This document shows, piece by piece, positions 52,295 to 63,088 of a stretch of 64,000 nt of DNA. The translations under genes were made by a program, and so were the position numbers. Under the pieces are notes generated by a model. It ran no database searches. It saw nothing but the letters and a program-made list of their open reading frames with translations, and was not told the origin of the DNA. The DNA is from Bordetella hinzii LMG 13501. GTDB taxonomy: Bacteria; Pseudomonadota; Gammaproteobacteria; Burkholderiales; Burkholderiaceae_B. The stretch spans positions 1-64,000 of the forward strand of contig NZ_LRUJ01000022.1 of the NCBI RefSeq assembly GCF_001548475.1, read 5' to 3'. Positions within the stretch are counted from its first letter, which is position 1. The number at the start of each line of letters is the position of its first letter.

Positions 52295-53020
52295 ATGCCC
52301 GCGCCGGCTTTCTATCATGCCCATCCGGAAACCCTGATCCTGGAAACCCAGGTCGTGGACGCCCGCCCGGGCCGCGTCCTCTTGGCCGAATCGCCCTTCT
52401 ATCCCGGCGGAGGCGGCCAGCCGGCCGACCGGGGCAGCCTCCAGGGGCAGGGCCAGCCGCTGGCGGTCAGCGGCTTCGAGACCGTCGCCGGGCGGACCTG
52501 GATCCTGCTGGCCGACCCCGGCGCCGAATTGCGCGACGCGGTGCGCGCCACCGTGGACGCGGATTTCCGCCAGATGATGCGCGAACTGCATACCGGCACA
52601 CATATCCTCAACGCCCTGGTCTTCCAGGCCTTCGACGGCGCGCTGGTGACAGGCGTGCAGATGAACGAGGACGGCACGGCCCGCATGGACTTCGACCTGC
52701 CCGAGGCGGACAACGACCGGATCCGCGCCCTGGAAGGCGCCATCAATGACGCCATCCGCCAGGACCTGCCCGTGCGCGACGTCTACCTGCCCATGGCCGA
52801 GGCCCAGCAGGCGCACGGCCTGATCCGGTCCAAATCGGTCGCCCCGCCGCCCACGGAGGACAACCTGATCCGCATCGTGGACATCGTCGGCCTGGACCGC
52901 CAGGCTTGCGGTGGCACGCATCTGGCGCGCACCGGCGCATGCCGGCCCTTGCGCATCCTCAAGATCGACAACAAGGGACGCCACAACCGCCGCGTGCGCC
53001 TGGCGCTGGCGGGCCTATGA
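52295..53020 (+). CDS. Alanyl-tRNA editing protein (AlaX type)
   Basis: Trans-editing hydrolase of 241 residues that removes Ser or Gly from mischarged tRNA-Ala. Zinc ligands appear as ELHTGTHILNA (HxxxH) and QACGGTHLARTG (CxxxH). The N-terminal half (~1-90; FYPGGGGQPADRG) is the AlaRS core-like part found in longer AlaX proteins. It overlaps the APC permease gene in an ATGA arrangement, hinting at a link between amino-acid uptake and editing. Confidence 0.93.
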   Translation: MPAPAFYHAHPETLILETQVVDARPGRVLLAESPFYPGGGGQPADRGSLQGQGQPLAVSGFETVAGRTWILLADPGAELRDAVRATVDADFRQMMRELHTGTHILNALVFQAFDGALVTGVQMNEDGTARMDFDLPEADNDRIRALEGAINDAIRQDLPVRDVYLPMAEAQQAHGLIRSKSVAPPPTEDNLIRIVDIVGLDRQACGGTHLARTGACRPLRILKIDNKGRHNRRVRLALAGL

Positions 53021-54288
53021 GCGCCGCATCCTCGCAGGCGCGCCCGCAGCTGCGGCGCGCGCTGGGACTGCACAGCGCCGTGGCGCTGGGCGTGGGCGGC
53101 ACCATAGGCGGCGGCATCTTCGTGCTGGTGGGGCACAGCGCGGCCCAGGCCGGTCCGGCGGCCCTGTTGGCCTTTGCCCTGGCTTTCCTGGCCTCCCTGC
53201 TCATCGCCCTGCCCTATGCCGAGCTGGCCTGCCGCTATCCGGAGGCCGGCGGCGGCTATGCCTTCGTGCGCAAGGTGCTGGGCCCGGGCTGGGGCTTTCT
53301 CATGGGCTGGATCTTCTGGGGCGCCTATCTGATGGTCAGCGGCTATGTCACGCTGGGCTTCGGCGGCTATCTCCAGGTACTGACCGGCTGGCCGGCGCAA
53401 TGGAGCGCCATGGGCCTGGTGGCCCTATGCGCCCTGATCAACCTGGCCAATGTCAGGCTGTCGGGCCTGGTGCAGGTGCTGGTCATGTCGCTGGCCGTGG
53501 CCGGCCTGCTTGCCTTCTCGCTGCTGGGCATGCCCGCCGTCGACCTGGCGCGCTTCACCCCGGCGATGCCGCATGGCCTGGCCGGCCTGTTCTCCGCCGC
53601 GGTGCTGGCCTTCCTGGCCTTTGGCGGTTTCGATATGGTGGCGGCCGCCGGCGAGGAAATCGAGCGGCCCGAACGCAATCTGCCCCTGGCCATCCTGCTG
53701 ACGCTGGCGGTGGTGCTCTTCGTCTACCTCATGGTGGTGTTCGTGGCCCTGGGCACGCTGGGCTGGCAGGCGCTGGGCGCCTCCGACGCCCCGCTGGCCG
53801 CCGCCGCGCAGCAATTCCTCGGGCCGGCCGGCGGCCGCGCCCTGGCCGGGGTGGCCGTCCTGACCACGGCGGCCACGGCCAACGCGGTGCTGGTGGTGGC
53901 GTCGCGCATCAGCTTCGCCATGGCGCGCGACGGCCTCCTGCCGGCCGTGCTGGCCCGCATCCACCCGGCCACCGGCATTCCCCGGACAGCGGTGCTGACC
54001 AGCGCCGCCATCCTGCTGTTGGTGGCCGGGTTCGATAGCCTGCCGCTCACCACGGCGATCGGCGGCTTCCTGTATGTGGCGCACTTCGTTCCGCCCCTGA
54101 TCGTGCTGATGAAACTGCGCCGCGCCGGCGGCCCCGCGCCCGCCTTTCAGATGCCCTGGCCCAAGCTGCTGCTGCCCCTGGCCCTGGGCGGGTCGCTGCT
54201 GCTGCTGATGTCCAGCGGATGGCTGGGCCTGGCCGGCGGCCTGGGCTGGATGGCCCTGGGATGGGTGCTGCGGCGCTCAGCCGCCTGA
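53017..54288 (+). CDS. APC-family amino-acid permease
   Basis: Transporter of 423 residues with 12 predicted membrane segments. The first helix region GLHSAVALGVGGTIGGGIFVLVG is the classic APC motif; PYAELACRYPEAGGGYAFVRKVLG follows. Imports or exchanges an amino acid or polyamine; substrate unknown. The start at 53017 overlaps alaX by 4 bases, so the two are translated together. The 3' end overlaps the convergent tcdA gene by 12 bases. Confidence 0.92.
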   Translation: MSAASSQARPQLRRALGLHSAVALGVGGTIGGGIFVLVGHSAAQAGPAALLAFALAFLASLLIALPYAELACRYPEAGGGYAFVRKVLGPGWGFLMGWIFWGAYLMVSGYVTLGFGGYLQVLTGWPAQWSAMGLVALCALINLANVRLSGLVQVLVMSLAVAGLLAFSLLGMPAVDLARFTPAMPHGLAGLFSAAVLAFLAFGGFDMVAAAGEEIERPERNLPLAILLTLAVVLFVYLMVVFVALGTLGWQALGASDAPLAAAAQQFLGPAGGRALAGVAVLTTAATANAVLVVASRISFAMARDGLLPAVLARIHPATGIPRTAVLTSAAILLLVAGFDSLPLTTAIGGFLYVAHFVPPLIVLMKLRRAGGPAPAFQMPWPKLLLPLALGGSLLLLMSSGWLGLAGGLGWMALGWVLRRSAA

Positions 54289-55125
54289 GGCGGCGCCGGC
54301 CAGGATGGCCTGGACGGCCTCGTTGGCGGCCGCCATGCCCATGGCCGCCGTCACCATCACCACCGAACCATAGCCGGCGCAGGACAGCCCCTGCGGCGCC
54401 AGCGGCCCGGCGAGCAGGGCGACGTCGTCTTCGTCCTCGCGCCGCCAGGCCGCCGGCAGGATGGCCGGCTGGTCGAACCACAGGGCACGCACGCCCATGC
54501 GCGGCACGCGCTTGAGCGCCCGGCCCTGCGCGTCGCTGGCGCGCGGAAAGCCGTGCTCGCGGCGCAGCTTGTTGCGCAGCTTGGACAGCAGCGCGTCATT
54601 GACGGCCTGGGACAAATCGCCGGCGCGCAGCGCGAGCGGATCGGTCTTGCCGCCGGCGCCGCCGCAAAGCAGCATGGGCAGGCCGCGCGCCCGCGCATGC
54701 AGCACCATGGCGATCTTGGCGGCCGCCTGGTCGGTGCAATCGACGATCATGGCGTAGTCGTCCGCCAGGACCCGCGCCACATTGCCGGGCTCGACGAAGT
54801 CCTCCACGCGCACCAGGCGGCAATCCGGATTGATGCCCGCGATGCGCTCGGCCATGGCGTCCACCTTGGCCTGGCCCAGCGTGGCGCTCAGCGCATGGAT
54901 CTGCCGGTTGACGTTGGATTCGGCGATATTGTCCAGGTCGATCAGGGTCAGCGCGCCAACCCCGCAGCGCGCCAGCGCTTCGGCCGTCCAGGATCCCACG
55001 CCGCCCAGGCCAGCCACCGCCACATGCGCGCCGCGCAGCCGTTCGGGCGCCTGGGGGCCATACAGACGGGCCAGGCCGCCGAAACGGCGCTCGGCATCGA
55101 TATCACAAGAAGCGGGCAGGTTCAT
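54277..55125 (-). CDS. tcdA: tRNA threonylcarbamoyladenosine dehydratase
   Basis: E1/ThiF-family enzyme of 282 residues that dehydrates t6A37 in tRNA to the cyclic form. ATP-binding AVAGLGGVGSWTAEALARCG, the LTLIDLDNIAESNVNRQIHA segment and KLRNKLRREHG are specific to this branch; a Cys in GLSCAGYGS is a candidate near the active site. It begins 5 bases after the efflux outer-membrane gene on the same strand. Gene order suggests it is the last gene of the mac-like operon. MoeB/ThiF for cofactors is less likely because zinc cysteines are lacking. Confidence 0.92.
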   Translation of the reverse strand: MNLPASCDIDAERRFGGLARLYGPQAPERLRGAHVAVAGLGGVGSWTAEALARCGVGALTLIDLDNIAESNVNRQIHALSATLGQAKVDAMAERIAGINPDCRLVRVEDFVEPGNVARVLADDYAMIVDCTDQAAAKIAMVLHARARGLPMLLCGGAGGKTDPLALRAGDLSQAVNDALLSKLRNKLRREHGFPRASDAQGRALKRVPRMGVRALWFDQPAILPAAWRREDEDDVALLAGPLAPQGLSCAGYGSVVMVTAAMGMAAANEAVQAILAGAASGG

Positions 55126-55130
55126 GGGCC

Positions 55131-56486
55131 TTATTGTCCCACGGCGGCGTCGCCGCCCAGCGCCTGATAGACCTGGACCTGGTTGCGCAGGCGCTGCAGG
55201 CGGTTCTCGTCGGCGGCCACCTCGGCCGCGCGGCGTTTTTCCTGGGCATCGAGCCAGAAACGCAGCGCCACGGCGCCGGCGCGGTAGCGCACCTCGTACA
55301 GGCGCTCGGCCTCGCGCGCGGCATCCAGCGAGGCCTGCAGCAGGCGCGCCCGGTCGGCCAGCTGGCCGCGCGCGGACAGGGCATTCTCCACATCGCTCAT
55401 GGCCTGGTAGAGAGTCTGCCGGAACTGCGCCACCAGGATTGCGTAATCCGTCTCGGAAATCCGGATATTCAGGCGCATCTGGTTCCAGTTCAGGAAAGGC
55501 AGGGCCAGGCCCGCGCCCAGCGCGGCCACCGGATTGGCCAGCAGATTGCCCAGGGAATCGCTGGCCGAACCCAGGGAACCGGTCAGGGTCAAGGGCGGGT
55601 AATAGCTCGCGCGCGTGGCATCGGTCGTGGCCACCGCCGCGCGCAGCCGCGCCTCGGCGGCGCGCAGGTCGGGCCGCCTGCCGAGCAGCTCGGCGGGCAG
55701 GCCGGCGTCCACGCCGGGCAGCGGCCCCTGGGGCAGGCGCTGCGGGTCGGCGGCGATGCGGTCCGGCGGCCCGTCGAACAGAATGGCCAGGCCATTGATG
55801 GTCTCCACCCGCTGCTGCAGCAGATCGGTGTGCGCGGCCTGCTGGCTGGCCAGGTTCTGGCGCGCCTCGGCCACCTCCAGGCCAGAGGCCCCGCCGGCGG
55901 CATACTGCGCCTGCACCAGCTCCAACGTGCGCCGCGCATAGGCGATGCTCTCGCGGCTGCTCGCCAGCCGCTGGTTGAGGAAAGCCGTCTGCCAATAGAG
56001 CCCGGCCGTGGTGCCGATCAGGCTGAGCGCGGCGGCCTGGCGGTCCTCCTCGGTCGCCAGCGCCTGCCACTGGGCCGCATCGCGGGCACGCGCCAGGCGC
56101 CCCCAGAGATCCAGCTCCCAACTCGCCGACAGCTCCACATTGGTGGTTCGCGCGCTGGCGCGGCCGCTGTCCAGGGCGCGGCTGCGGTTGACATTGCCCA
56201 GGCCGCTCAAGGTGGGGTAGAGATCGCTCTGGGCCAGGCCGGCCTGCAGCTGCGCGCGGCGCACCTGCAAGGCGGCCACGGCAAGATCGTTGTTGCGCGC
56301 CAGCGCGCTTTCCACCAGCGTGTCCAGCACCGGATCCTGGAAGTTGCGCCACCACGGGCCGCCGGGGACCGGCGCCGCGGCCGGCGCATGCTGCCAGCGC
56401 GCCGGCGTCTGCACCGCGGGCCGCTCATAGGGAGTATGGATGCATCCCGCCAGCAGCAAGGACGCCAGGACAAGGGCAGGCTTCAT
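55131..56486 (-). CDS. NodT/OprM-family outer-membrane efflux lipoprotein
   Basis: TolC-like outer-membrane factor of 451 residues. The signal peptide ends in the lipobox LLLAGC (Cys15). Two repeated OEP domains (~60-250 and ~255-440) with [28 protein letters not shown] are typical of NodT/OprM proteins. It overlaps macB by 4 bases at the start, so it is made together with MacA-MacB as the exit duct of a tripartite pump. It replaces the shared TolC used by enterobacterial MacAB. Confidence 0.94.
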   Translation of the reverse strand: MKPALVLASLLLAGCIHTPYERPAVQTPARWQHAPAAAPVPGGPWWRNFQDPVLDTLVESALARNNDLAVAALQVRRAQLQAGLAQSDLYPTLSGLGNVNRSRALDSGRASARTTNVELSASWELDLWGRLARARDAAQWQALATEEDRQAAALSLIGTTAGLYWQTAFLNQRLASSRESIAYARRTLELVQAQYAAGGASGLEVAEARQNLASQQAAHTDLLQQRVETINGLAILFDGPPDRIAADPQRLPQGPLPGVDAGLPAELLGRRPDLRAAEARLRAAVATTDATRASYYPPLTLTGSLGSASDSLGNLLANPVAALGAGLALPFLNWNQMRLNIRISETDYAILVAQFRQTLYQAMSDVENALSARGQLADRARLLQASLDAAREAERLYEVRYRAGAVALRFWLDAQEKRRAAEVAADENRLQRLRNQVQVYQALGGDAAVGQ

Positions 56487-58450
56487 TCTCTTGCCAGCGA
56501 TTCGATAGGGTCCAGGCGCGCCGCATTGCGCGCCGGAAGATAACCGAAGGCCACGCCGATCAGCGTGGAACAGACAAAGGCCGCCACCATGGACCCCCCC
56601 GAATAAATCATCTGGAAGGCGCCCCGCGTGGCCTGCGACACCAGCACGCCGATGGACAGCGATAGCAGGATGCCCAGCAGACCGCCGATCAGGCAGACCA
56701 GAATGGCCTCGATCAGGAACTGCTGCATGATGTCGCTGCGGCGCGCGCCCACGGCCATGCGCACGCCGATTTCGCGCGTGCGCTCGGTCACCGACACCAG
56801 CATGATGTTCATCACGCCGATGCCGCCCACCACGAGGGAAATCACGGCGATCAGGGACACCAGCAGCGTCAGCGTGGCCGTGGTGCGCTCGATGGTCTGG
56901 CGGATGGTGTCGGTGTTGAAGACAAAGAAATCCTTGGTGCCGTGGCGCTGCATCATCAGCTTGGTGATGGCCTCCTCGGCCGCCTTGGTCGGCATGTCGT
57001 CGCTGACCCGCACGGTGATGCTGCGCAGATGCTGCTGTCCCAGGATGCGGCTGAGCGCCGTGGTGTAGGGAATCCAGACGTGCAGGGTATCGGCATTGGC
57101 GAACAGGGTCTCCTGCGGCTGGGTGACGCCGATCACGCGCGCCGGCACCGAGCCCAGGAAGATCACCTGGCCGATGGGGTCGGTGTGATTGCCGAACAGG
57201 CTCTTGCTGGTGTTGGGATCGATCACCACGTCCTGGCTGCGGCGCGCCACGCCGGCCGCGTCGAAGAACTGGCCCTGCGCGAGGCTCACGCCGCGCACGC
57301 GGAAATACTGCTCGCCCACGCCCTGGACCGAGCCGTTGACCGACACATTGCGAAAACGCAGCGTGGTCGTGGTCGACACCTCGGGCGACACGCTGTCGGC
57401 GTAGGGCTGGCGCGCCAGGGCCTCGGCATCGGCCGGCACCAGGGTGCGGATGGTGGCGGCCTTCTCGTCGCCAAAGTCCTTGCCGGGATAGACGTCCACG
57501 GTATTGGTGCCCATGGCGCTGATATCGCTCAGGATCTTCTGGCGCGAACCCGTGCCCAGGGCCACGACCGACACCACGGCGGCGATGCCGATGATGATGC
57601 CCAGCATGGTCAGGCAGGTGCGCAGCCGGTGCGCGTTCATGGCGAGCAGGGCCATGCGCAGGGCCTCGCGGCCCCGGTCCAGCCAGGCCCGCAGCGGATG
57701 CGGTGGCGGCTTGTCCTGGCCGGGGCCGGCGTCGCCGGCCAGCGCGGCGCGCTGGGGCGCGTCCGGATTGGCGCGGTCCGAGACAATACGGCCGTCGCTG
57801 ATCTCGATGATGCGCCGCGCGTGGCGCGCCACATTCATATCGTGGGTGACCAGCACGATGGTATGGCCGGCGGCGTTCAGTTCCTCGAGGATGCGCAGCA
57901 CCTCCTGCCCGGTCTGGCTGTCCAGCGCGCCGGTCGGCTCGTCGGCCAGGATGATGCGCCCGCCGTTCATGAGGGCGCGCGCGATGCTCACGCGCTGCTG
58001 CTGGCCCCCGGACAGCTGGCCCGGCCGGTAGTCCAGGCGCTCGGCCAGGCCCAGGCGCCGCAACAAGGCGGCGGCGCGCTCATGGCGCGGGCCGCGCGCC
58101 ATGCCCGCGTAGACGGCCGGCATCTCGACATTGCCCTGGGCGCTCAGGTCGGCCAGCAAGTGATAGCGCTGGAAAATAAAGCCGAAGTGCTCGCGCCGCA
58201 GCTCGGCCAGTTCGTCGGGGTCCATGCGCGAGGTTGCGCGGCCATCGACGCGATACACCCCCCGGGAGGGCCGGTCCAGGCAGCCCAGCAGGTTCATGAG
58301 GGTGGACTTGCCCGAACCCGACGCGCCGACGATGGCCACCATCTCGCCCGCCTCGATATCGAGGTCGACCTCGCGCAGCACGGCGACGACCTGGTCCCCC
58401 GCGGCGAACTCGCGCCAGACGTCGCGCAGCTGGATCAGCGCGCCGCTCAC
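56483..58450 (-). CDS. macB: MacB-type ABC transporter (ATPase plus permease)
   Basis: Fusion of 655 residues: ATPase ~1-230 with Walker [10 protein letters not shown], signature [15 protein letters not shown] and Walker [13 protein letters not shown]; a transmembrane helix near 285, a periplasmic MacB-PCD domain (~310-510), and three C-terminal helices (~540-640). It drives export of macrolides, lipopeptides or peptide toxins through MacA and the outer-membrane factor. It overlaps macA by ATGA. Length and domain order match MacB. Confidence 0.95.
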   Translation of the reverse strand: MSGALIQLRDVWREFAAGDQVVAVLREVDLDIEAGEMVAIVGASGSGKSTLMNLLGCLDRPSRGVYRVDGRATSRMDPDELAELRREHFGFIFQRYHLLADLSAQGNVEMPAVYAGMARGPRHERAAALLRRLGLAERLDYRPGQLSGGQQQRVSIARALMNGGRIILADEPTGALDSQTGQEVLRILEELNAAGHTIVLVTHDMNVARHARRIIEISDGRIVSDRANPDAPQRAALAGDAGPGQDKPPPHPLRAWLDRGREALRMALLAMNAHRLRTCLTMLGIIIGIAAVVSVVALGTGSRQKILSDISAMGTNTVDVYPGKDFGDEKAATIRTLVPADAEALARQPYADSVSPEVSTTTTLRFRNVSVNGSVQGVGEQYFRVRGVSLAQGQFFDAAGVARRSQDVVIDPNTSKSLFGNHTDPIGQVIFLGSVPARVIGVTQPQETLFANADTLHVWIPYTTALSRILGQQHLRSITVRVSDDMPTKAAEEAITKLMMQRHGTKDFFVFNTDTIRQTIERTTATLTLLVSLIAVISLVVGGIGVMNIMLVSVTERTREIGVRMAVGARRSDIMQQFLIEAILVCLIGGLLGILLSLSIGVLVSQATRGAFQMIYSGGSMVAAFVCSTLIGVAFGYLPARNAARLDPIESLARE

Positions 58451-59628
58451 GGACGCCCCGCCGCCGGCGCCACGTCGGCCGACACCACGTTCTCGCCTTC
58501 GCTCAGCCCCTCGATGACCTCGGCCATGACATTGTTGTTCATGCCCACGCGGATCCGGCGCTCCTGCGGCCGGCCGTCCTTGTCCACCACCCGCACGGCA
58601 TAGCGGCCGTCCTCGCCCTTGCGGCCCAGCGCCGACGACGGAATCTGCAGCACCTGCTTGGCCTCGCCCAGGACCACGAAGACCTGGGCCGTCATGGAGA
58701 TCCGCAAGACCTCATCCGGATTGGGCACGTCGAACAGGCCGTTGTAGTACACCGCCGCCGAGGTCGAGGTGCTGGCGTTGCTGCCCGTCAGGGCCGCCGT
58801 GCTGTCATCGCGCTGGATGGAGTCCGGCGCCGGCTCGATGGCGCGCAGCACGCCATAGTGACGGACATCGGGCTCGCCGAGGATGGTGAAATAGACTTTC
58901 TGGCCCGGCCGCACCCGGGTGACGTCGGCCTCCGAAATCTGCGCCTTGACCGTCATGGTGTCCACCTGGGCCACCTTGATGATGGTCGGCGCGCTCTGGA
59001 TGGAGTTGACCGTCTGGCCTTCCTTGGTCACCACGGCGACCACTTTGCCGTCCATGGGCGACACAATGCGGGTATAGCCCAGGTTGACCTTGGCCTTGTC
59101 GACTTCGATTTCGGCTTGGGCGATCTGGGCTTGCAGGGCCACGATGTCGGCGCGCGTCACGTTCAGCGTCGCTTCCGCATTCTCGTAGGACTCGCGCGAG
59201 CTGGCGTCGGCCGCCAGCATCTGGCGCTGCCGGGCGAAGGCCAGCTCGGCCTGCTTGAGGGTGGCCTGCTTGGCCCGCAATTCGGCGCGCCGGGTCTCCA
59301 GGGCCGCCTGGACATTGCGCAGGTCGTTCTGCTGCGTCATGTCGTCGATCTCGGCGATCAACTGGCCCTGCTTGACCTCATCGCCCAGCTTGACCTTGAG
59401 CGACTTCAGCTGCCCCGACACCTGCGCGCCCACGCTGACCTGGCGCACGGCCTCCAGCGTCCCGCTGGCCAGCACGCTGTTCTCCATGTCGGCGCGCTTG
59501 ACCGCCGCCGTGGCGTAGGTGGGCGCCGGAGCACCGGGGAAAAACAGCCATTTGATCAGCAGCGCGGCGATCAACAGGCCGATGACGATCCAGACATAAG
59601 TTTTGGCGCGGCCGGCTTTTGCTTTCAT
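58447..59628 (-). CDS. macA: MacA-type periplasmic adaptor protein
   Basis: Membrane-fusion protein of 393 residues; one N-terminal anchor helix (~12-30), lipoyl/barrel-sandwich domain ([31 protein letters not shown]), a long coiled hairpin (~95-165), and the beta-barrel. The ATG at 59628 has AGGA 8 bases upstream; 59634 is a near alternative. First gene of the macA-macB-outer-membrane factor-tcdA operon. Links the ABC transporter to the outer-membrane duct. Confidence 0.94.
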   Translation of the reverse strand: MKAKAGRAKTYVWIVIGLLIAALLIKWLFFPGAPAPTYATAAVKRADMENSVLASGTLEAVRQVSVGAQVSGQLKSLKVKLGDEVKQGQLIAEIDDMTQQNDLRNVQAALETRRAELRAKQATLKQAELAFARQRQMLAADASSRESYENAEATLNVTRADIVALQAQIAQAEIEVDKAKVNLGYTRIVSPMDGKVVAVVTKEGQTVNSIQSAPTIIKVAQVDTMTVKAQISEADVTRVRPGQKVYFTILGEPDVRHYGVLRAIEPAPDSIQRDDSTAALTGSNASTSTSAAVYYNGLFDVPNPDEVLRISMTAQVFVVLGEAKQVLQIPSSALGRKGEDGRYAVRVVDKDGRPQERRIRVGMNNNVMAEVIEGLSEGENVVSADVAPAAGRP

Positions 59629-59982
59629 CGACATCCTGGGGAAAAAGCCTCGGCAAATAAGAAGGATTTTTATCTGCGGAGTGCCCGCATTCTACGGGCG
59701 GCGCGGGCAAACACGAAATCACGGCATTGCGCGGCCCGGGCCGTTTCCTCCGCGCAAAGCGTTGCGTGCAAGACACAGCCGGGTTCTGACAGGCAGAACG
59801 CCTGCCCCGGCGGTCCCGGCCCCTCCGGACGCAATTGCGGCTAACTCGCCGCCAACCGCCGCCGACCGGCGGCATACGGCACCGATTCCCGCCGAAGCGT
59901 CGCCCGCCCCCTGTCCGGGGGCATCGCCGGCGCTTGCCTCGACATTCGCGGAAGATAGGCACAGAATCATTGCAGTTACGCC
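59629..59982. other. Divergent intergenic region between macA and the MFS gene
   Basis: 354 bases without a supported gene. It begins with an A/T-rich patch (59640-59680) likely to hold the macA promoter. A short inverted repeat (GCCCG-N7-CGGGC, 59683-59699) lies beside it. The remainder is GC-rich with no clear operator, RNA gene or terminator that I could find. Confidence 0.5.
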
Positions 59983-61200
59983 GTGTCCAAGCCTCCCCAT
60001 TCCCCCTCGCGCAAATCTTCCGGCTCCGAATTCCAAGGAGCGGGCTGGCTGTGCCTGTTGGCCATGCTGAATCATGTGGCGCTTACGGGGGGACGGATTA
60101 CCGTCTCGCTCACGGCCTTGCAGATCGGCCTGTCTACCTTCAAGGTGGGCACCCTGGTGGCCGTCTTCGCCGTCCTGCCCATGCTGTTTTCCGTCCATGC
60201 CGGACGCTGGGTGGACAAGGTCGGCATCCGCAAACCCCTGGTCATCGGCACCAGTTTGGTCACCGTCGGCACTGCCCTGCCCTTTCTCTCCCAGACGCAA
60301 ATCGCGCTGCTCATCGCCTCCTGTTGCATCGGTATCGGCTTCATGCTGCACCAGGTCGCCACGCAGGACCTGCTCGGCCACGCCGAGCCCCAGCAGCGGC
60401 TGCGCAACTTCTCCTGGATGTCGCTGGCGCTGGCGGGCTCGGGCTTTTCCGGTCCCCTGATCGCCGGCCTGGCCATCGACCACCTCGGCAACCGGCTGGC
60501 CTTCGGCCTGTTGACCCTGGGGCCGCTGCTGTCCATCGGGGGGCTCTACCTGCTGCGCCGGCGGCTGAAGCACGCGGACCAGGCCCTGGCCGGCACGGGC
60601 AGCCCGCGCGCCGCCGAAAAACGCCGGGTGACGGAACTCCTGGCCGTGCCGCCGCTGCGCCGCATTCTCATGGTCAACACCATCCTGTCCGGCGCCTGGG
60701 ATACCCATCTCTTCGTCGTCCCCATTTTCGGGGTGGCCATCGGCCTGTCGGCCACCACCATCGGCCTCATACTGGCCGCCTTCGCGGCGGCAACCTTCGT
60801 CATCCGGCTGCTACTGCCCTTCATCCAGAACCGGGTGCGCTCCTGGACCCTGGTGCGCGTGGCCATGGTCACGGCGGCCATCGACTTCCTGCTTTATCCG
60901 TTTTTCACCGACGTTAGCGCCCTGATCGTGCTGTCTTTCATCCTCGGTCTGGCCCTGGGTTGCTGCCAACCGAGTATGCTGTCACTGCTGCATCACTATT
61001 CGCCCCATGGGCGGGCAGCCGAGGCGGTCGGGGTCCGGATGGCCCTGATCAATGCGTCGCAGGTCACCCTGCCGCTGACTTTCGGCGCGCTCGGGGCGAT
61101 CATTGGTGTGGCGCCCCTGTTCTGGGCCTATGCCCTGGCCCTGACGGCCGGGGGCTGGTTCAACCGCCATCCGCCGCAAGACACCGAAACGCCGTCGTGA
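59983..61200 (+). CDS. Major facilitator superfamily transporter
   Basis: Membrane transporter of 405 residues with about 12 helices. MFS hallmarks include GRWVDKVGIRKPLVIGTSLVT (loop 2-3 motif). The start is a GTG at 59983. The substrate cannot be told; similar proteins annotate as sugar or drug exporters. It is followed by a ChaC-like gene whose start overlaps or adjoins its stop, possibly cotranscribed with the rest of the plus-strand group. Confidence 0.88.
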   Translation: MSKPPHSPSRKSSGSEFQGAGWLCLLAMLNHVALTGGRITVSLTALQIGLSTFKVGTLVAVFAVLPMLFSVHAGRWVDKVGIRKPLVIGTSLVTVGTALPFLSQTQIALLIASCCIGIGFMLHQVATQDLLGHAEPQQRLRNFSWMSLALAGSGFSGPLIAGLAIDHLGNRLAFGLLTLGPLLSIGGLYLLRRRLKHADQALAGTGSPRAAEKRRVTELLAVPPLRRILMVNTILSGAWDTHLFVVPIFGVAIGLSATTIGLILAAFAAATFVIRLLLPFIQNRVRSWTLVRVAMVTAAIDFLLYPFFTDVSALIVLSFILGLALGCCQPSMLSLLHHYSPHGRAAEAVGVRMALINASQVTLPLTFGALGAIIGVAPLFWAYALALTAGGWFNRHPPQDTETPS

Positions 61201-61235
61201 GTTCGCCGCTTTCCCCTCCCGCCGATGCGCCCGCC

Positions 61236-61862
61236 ATGTCGGGCGCCTCGACCCCTTTCCGCCTCTGGACGCCCGAGGAGCGCCGGGCCTCGCTCGACAA
61301 CGCCCTGGCGCACTGGCGCGAAGGCCAGGACTTGTGGGTCTATGGCTATGGCTCGCTGATCTGGCGCCCGGACTTCGCCTTCGAAGAACGCCGCCTGGCC
61401 ATGCTGCGCGGCCACCACCGCGCGCTTTGCCTGTGGTCGCGGGTCAACCGCGGCACGCCGGAATGCCCCGGCCTGGTGTTCGGCCTGGATCGCGGCGGCT
61501 CCTGCCGGGGCGTGGTCTACCGCCTCTCGGGCGCCCAGGTGCCCGAGTACTTCCCGGCCCTCTGGGACCGCGAAATGTCCACGGGCGCCTATCTCCCGCG
61601 CTGGCTGAACTGCCAGACCGAAACCGGCCCGGTGCAGGCCCTGGTCTTCATCATGAACCGCGCCAACCCTGCCTATATCCGCGCCCTGCCCGAAGACGAG
61701 ATGCTGGCCATCGTGCGCCGCGCCACGGGGCGTTACGGCCCTTGCACCGACTACGTCGTCGAAACCGCCCGCGCGCTGCGCGCCGCCGGCATCCACGACG
61801 CCCGCCTGGACGCCCTTGCCCGCCGCCTCGAACAGGATCCGCGTCAGCTGCCCGGGAGCTGA
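61236..61862 (+). CDS. ChaC-type gamma-glutamylcyclotransferase
   Basis: 208 residues, acts on glutathione (gamma-glutamyl) to give 5-oxoproline and Cys-Gly. The N-terminal WVYGYGSLIWRPDF loop is the substrate-binding YGSL motif of ChaC proteins; RGVVYRL follows, and the likely catalytic Glu is near the middle (YLPRWLNC context uncertain). An in-frame GTG at 61197 overlaps the MFS stop and would add 13 residues; neither start has a good ribosome site. Gene order with a transporter resembles chaC next to cation-transport genes in enterobacteria, but no chaA is present. Confidence 0.87.
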   Translation: MSGASTPFRLWTPEERRASLDNALAHWREGQDLWVYGYGSLIWRPDFAFEERRLAMLRGHHRALCLWSRVNRGTPECPGLVFGLDRGGSCRGVVYRLSGAQVPEYFPALWDREMSTGAYLPRWLNCQTETGPVQALVFIMNRANPAYIRALPEDEMLAIVRRATGRYGPCTDYVVETARALRAAGIHDARLDALARRLEQDPRQLPGS

Positions 61863-61933
61863 GCCGCTCCTACGGGGAAACCCGGGGCGGATGGCGGTAA
61901 ACTGAGGGCTTCTCTCTGTCACTGCCGACCGTC

Positions 61934-62566
61934 ATGTCCGTTTCCGATCTGCGTCAAAGCTATGAAAGAGGCGTCCTGCTGGAGAGCCAGGCCGCTGTGT
62001 CGCCCATCGACCAGTTTGCGCTCTGGTTCGACGAGGCCATCGCCGCCAAGGTCCCCGAGCCCAATGCCATGACGCTGGCCACGGTCGACGCCTCGGGCCA
62101 GCCCTCGGCGCGCACGGTCCTGATCAAGGGCTTCGACGCCCGGGGCTTCACCTTCTTCACCAACTACGATTCGCGCAAGGGCCGCGACCTGCTGGCCAAT
62201 CCGCGCGCCGCGCTGCTGTTTTTCTGGCAGCCGCTGGAGCGCCAGGTGCGCATCGAAGGGGTGGTCGAACGTGTCAGCCCCGAAGAATCCGAAGCCTATT
62301 TCAAGAGCCGCCCGGTCGGCTCGCGCATCGGCGCCTGGGCATCCAACCAAAGCCAGCCCATCACCCGCGACGCCCTGGAGGCCCGCGAGCGCGAGTTCAA
62401 GGCCCGCTACGGCGACGACCCGCCGCGCCCGCCGCATTGGGGCGGCTACCGCCTGGTCCCGAGCTGTTTCGAATTCTGGCAAGGCCGCCCTTCGCGCCTG
62501 CACGACCGCCTGCGCTACCGCGCCGACGGCAAGCAGGGCTGGGCGATGGACCGCCTTTCGCCCTGA
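61934..62566 (+). CDS. pdxH: Pyridoxamine 5'-phosphate oxidase
   Basis: FMN enzyme of 210 residues that oxidises pyridoxamine/pyridoxine phosphate to pyridoxal phosphate. The FMN-binding [27 protein letters not shown] and the C-terminal [27 protein letters not shown] are diagnostic of PdxH. Full length, intact. It precedes a small flavin-reductase gene by 13 bases. Confidence 0.95.
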   Translation: MSVSDLRQSYERGVLLESQAAVSPIDQFALWFDEAIAAKVPEPNAMTLATVDASGQPSARTVLIKGFDARGFTFFTNYDSRKGRDLLANPRAALLFFWQPLERQVRIEGVVERVSPEESEAYFKSRPVGSRIGAWASNQSQPITRDALEAREREFKARYGDDPPRPPHWGGYRLVPSCFEFWQGRPSRLHDRLRYRADGKQGWAMDRLSP

Positions 62567-62579
62567 CACCGGCCGACGC

Positions 62580-63083
62580 ATGTCCCCCCTACCCGCATTT
62601 GATGCCGCTTTTTTCCGCACTGCCCTGGGCCGGTTCGCCACGGGCGTGACAGTCGTCAGCACCACCGGCCTGGCCGGCGAGCGCATCGGACTGACCGTCA
62701 GCTCGTTCAACTCCGTGTCGCTGAACCCGCCGCTGGTGCTCTGGAGCCTGTCGCGCGCCTCGTCCTCGCTGGAGGCCTTCCTGCGCTGCGAACGCTATGT
62801 CGTCAACGTCCTGTCGGCCGAACAGATCGCCCTGGCGCGCCATTTCGCCACCGGGGCCACGCGCGAGCGCTTCAATGGCCTGCCCGACGTGCGCGCGCCT
62901 TTTGGCACGCCGCGCCTGGACGACCGCAATGCCGCCTGGTTCGAGTGCGGCAACCGCAGCCAATACGAAGAAGGCGACCATGTCATCATGGTCGGCGAAG
63001 TGCTGGCCTGCGGATGCAGCACCGAAGATCCGCTGGTCTTTCACGCCGGCGGATTCGACCTGACCCCCGCCCGCCAGACCTGA
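62580..63083 (+). CDS. Flavin reductase-domain protein (HpaC-like)
   Basis: 167 residues with the flavin reductase/FMN-binding split barrel: [13 protein letters not shown]...[21 protein letters not shown] and the C-terminal [11 protein letters not shown]. It can supply reduced flavin to a partner monooxygenase, but none is adjacent. Longer in-frame sequence upstream overlaps pdxH and is not used. Starts at ATG 62580, 13 bases after pdxH. Confidence 0.9.
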   Translation: MSPLPAFDAAFFRTALGRFATGVTVVSTTGLAGERIGLTVSSFNSVSLNPPLVLWSLSRASSSLEAFLRCERYVVNVLSAEQIALARHFATGATRERFNGLPDVRAPFGTPRLDDRNAAWFECGNRSQYEEGDHVIMVGEVLACGCSTEDPLVFHAGGFDLTPARQT

Positions 63084-63088
63084 ACCCC

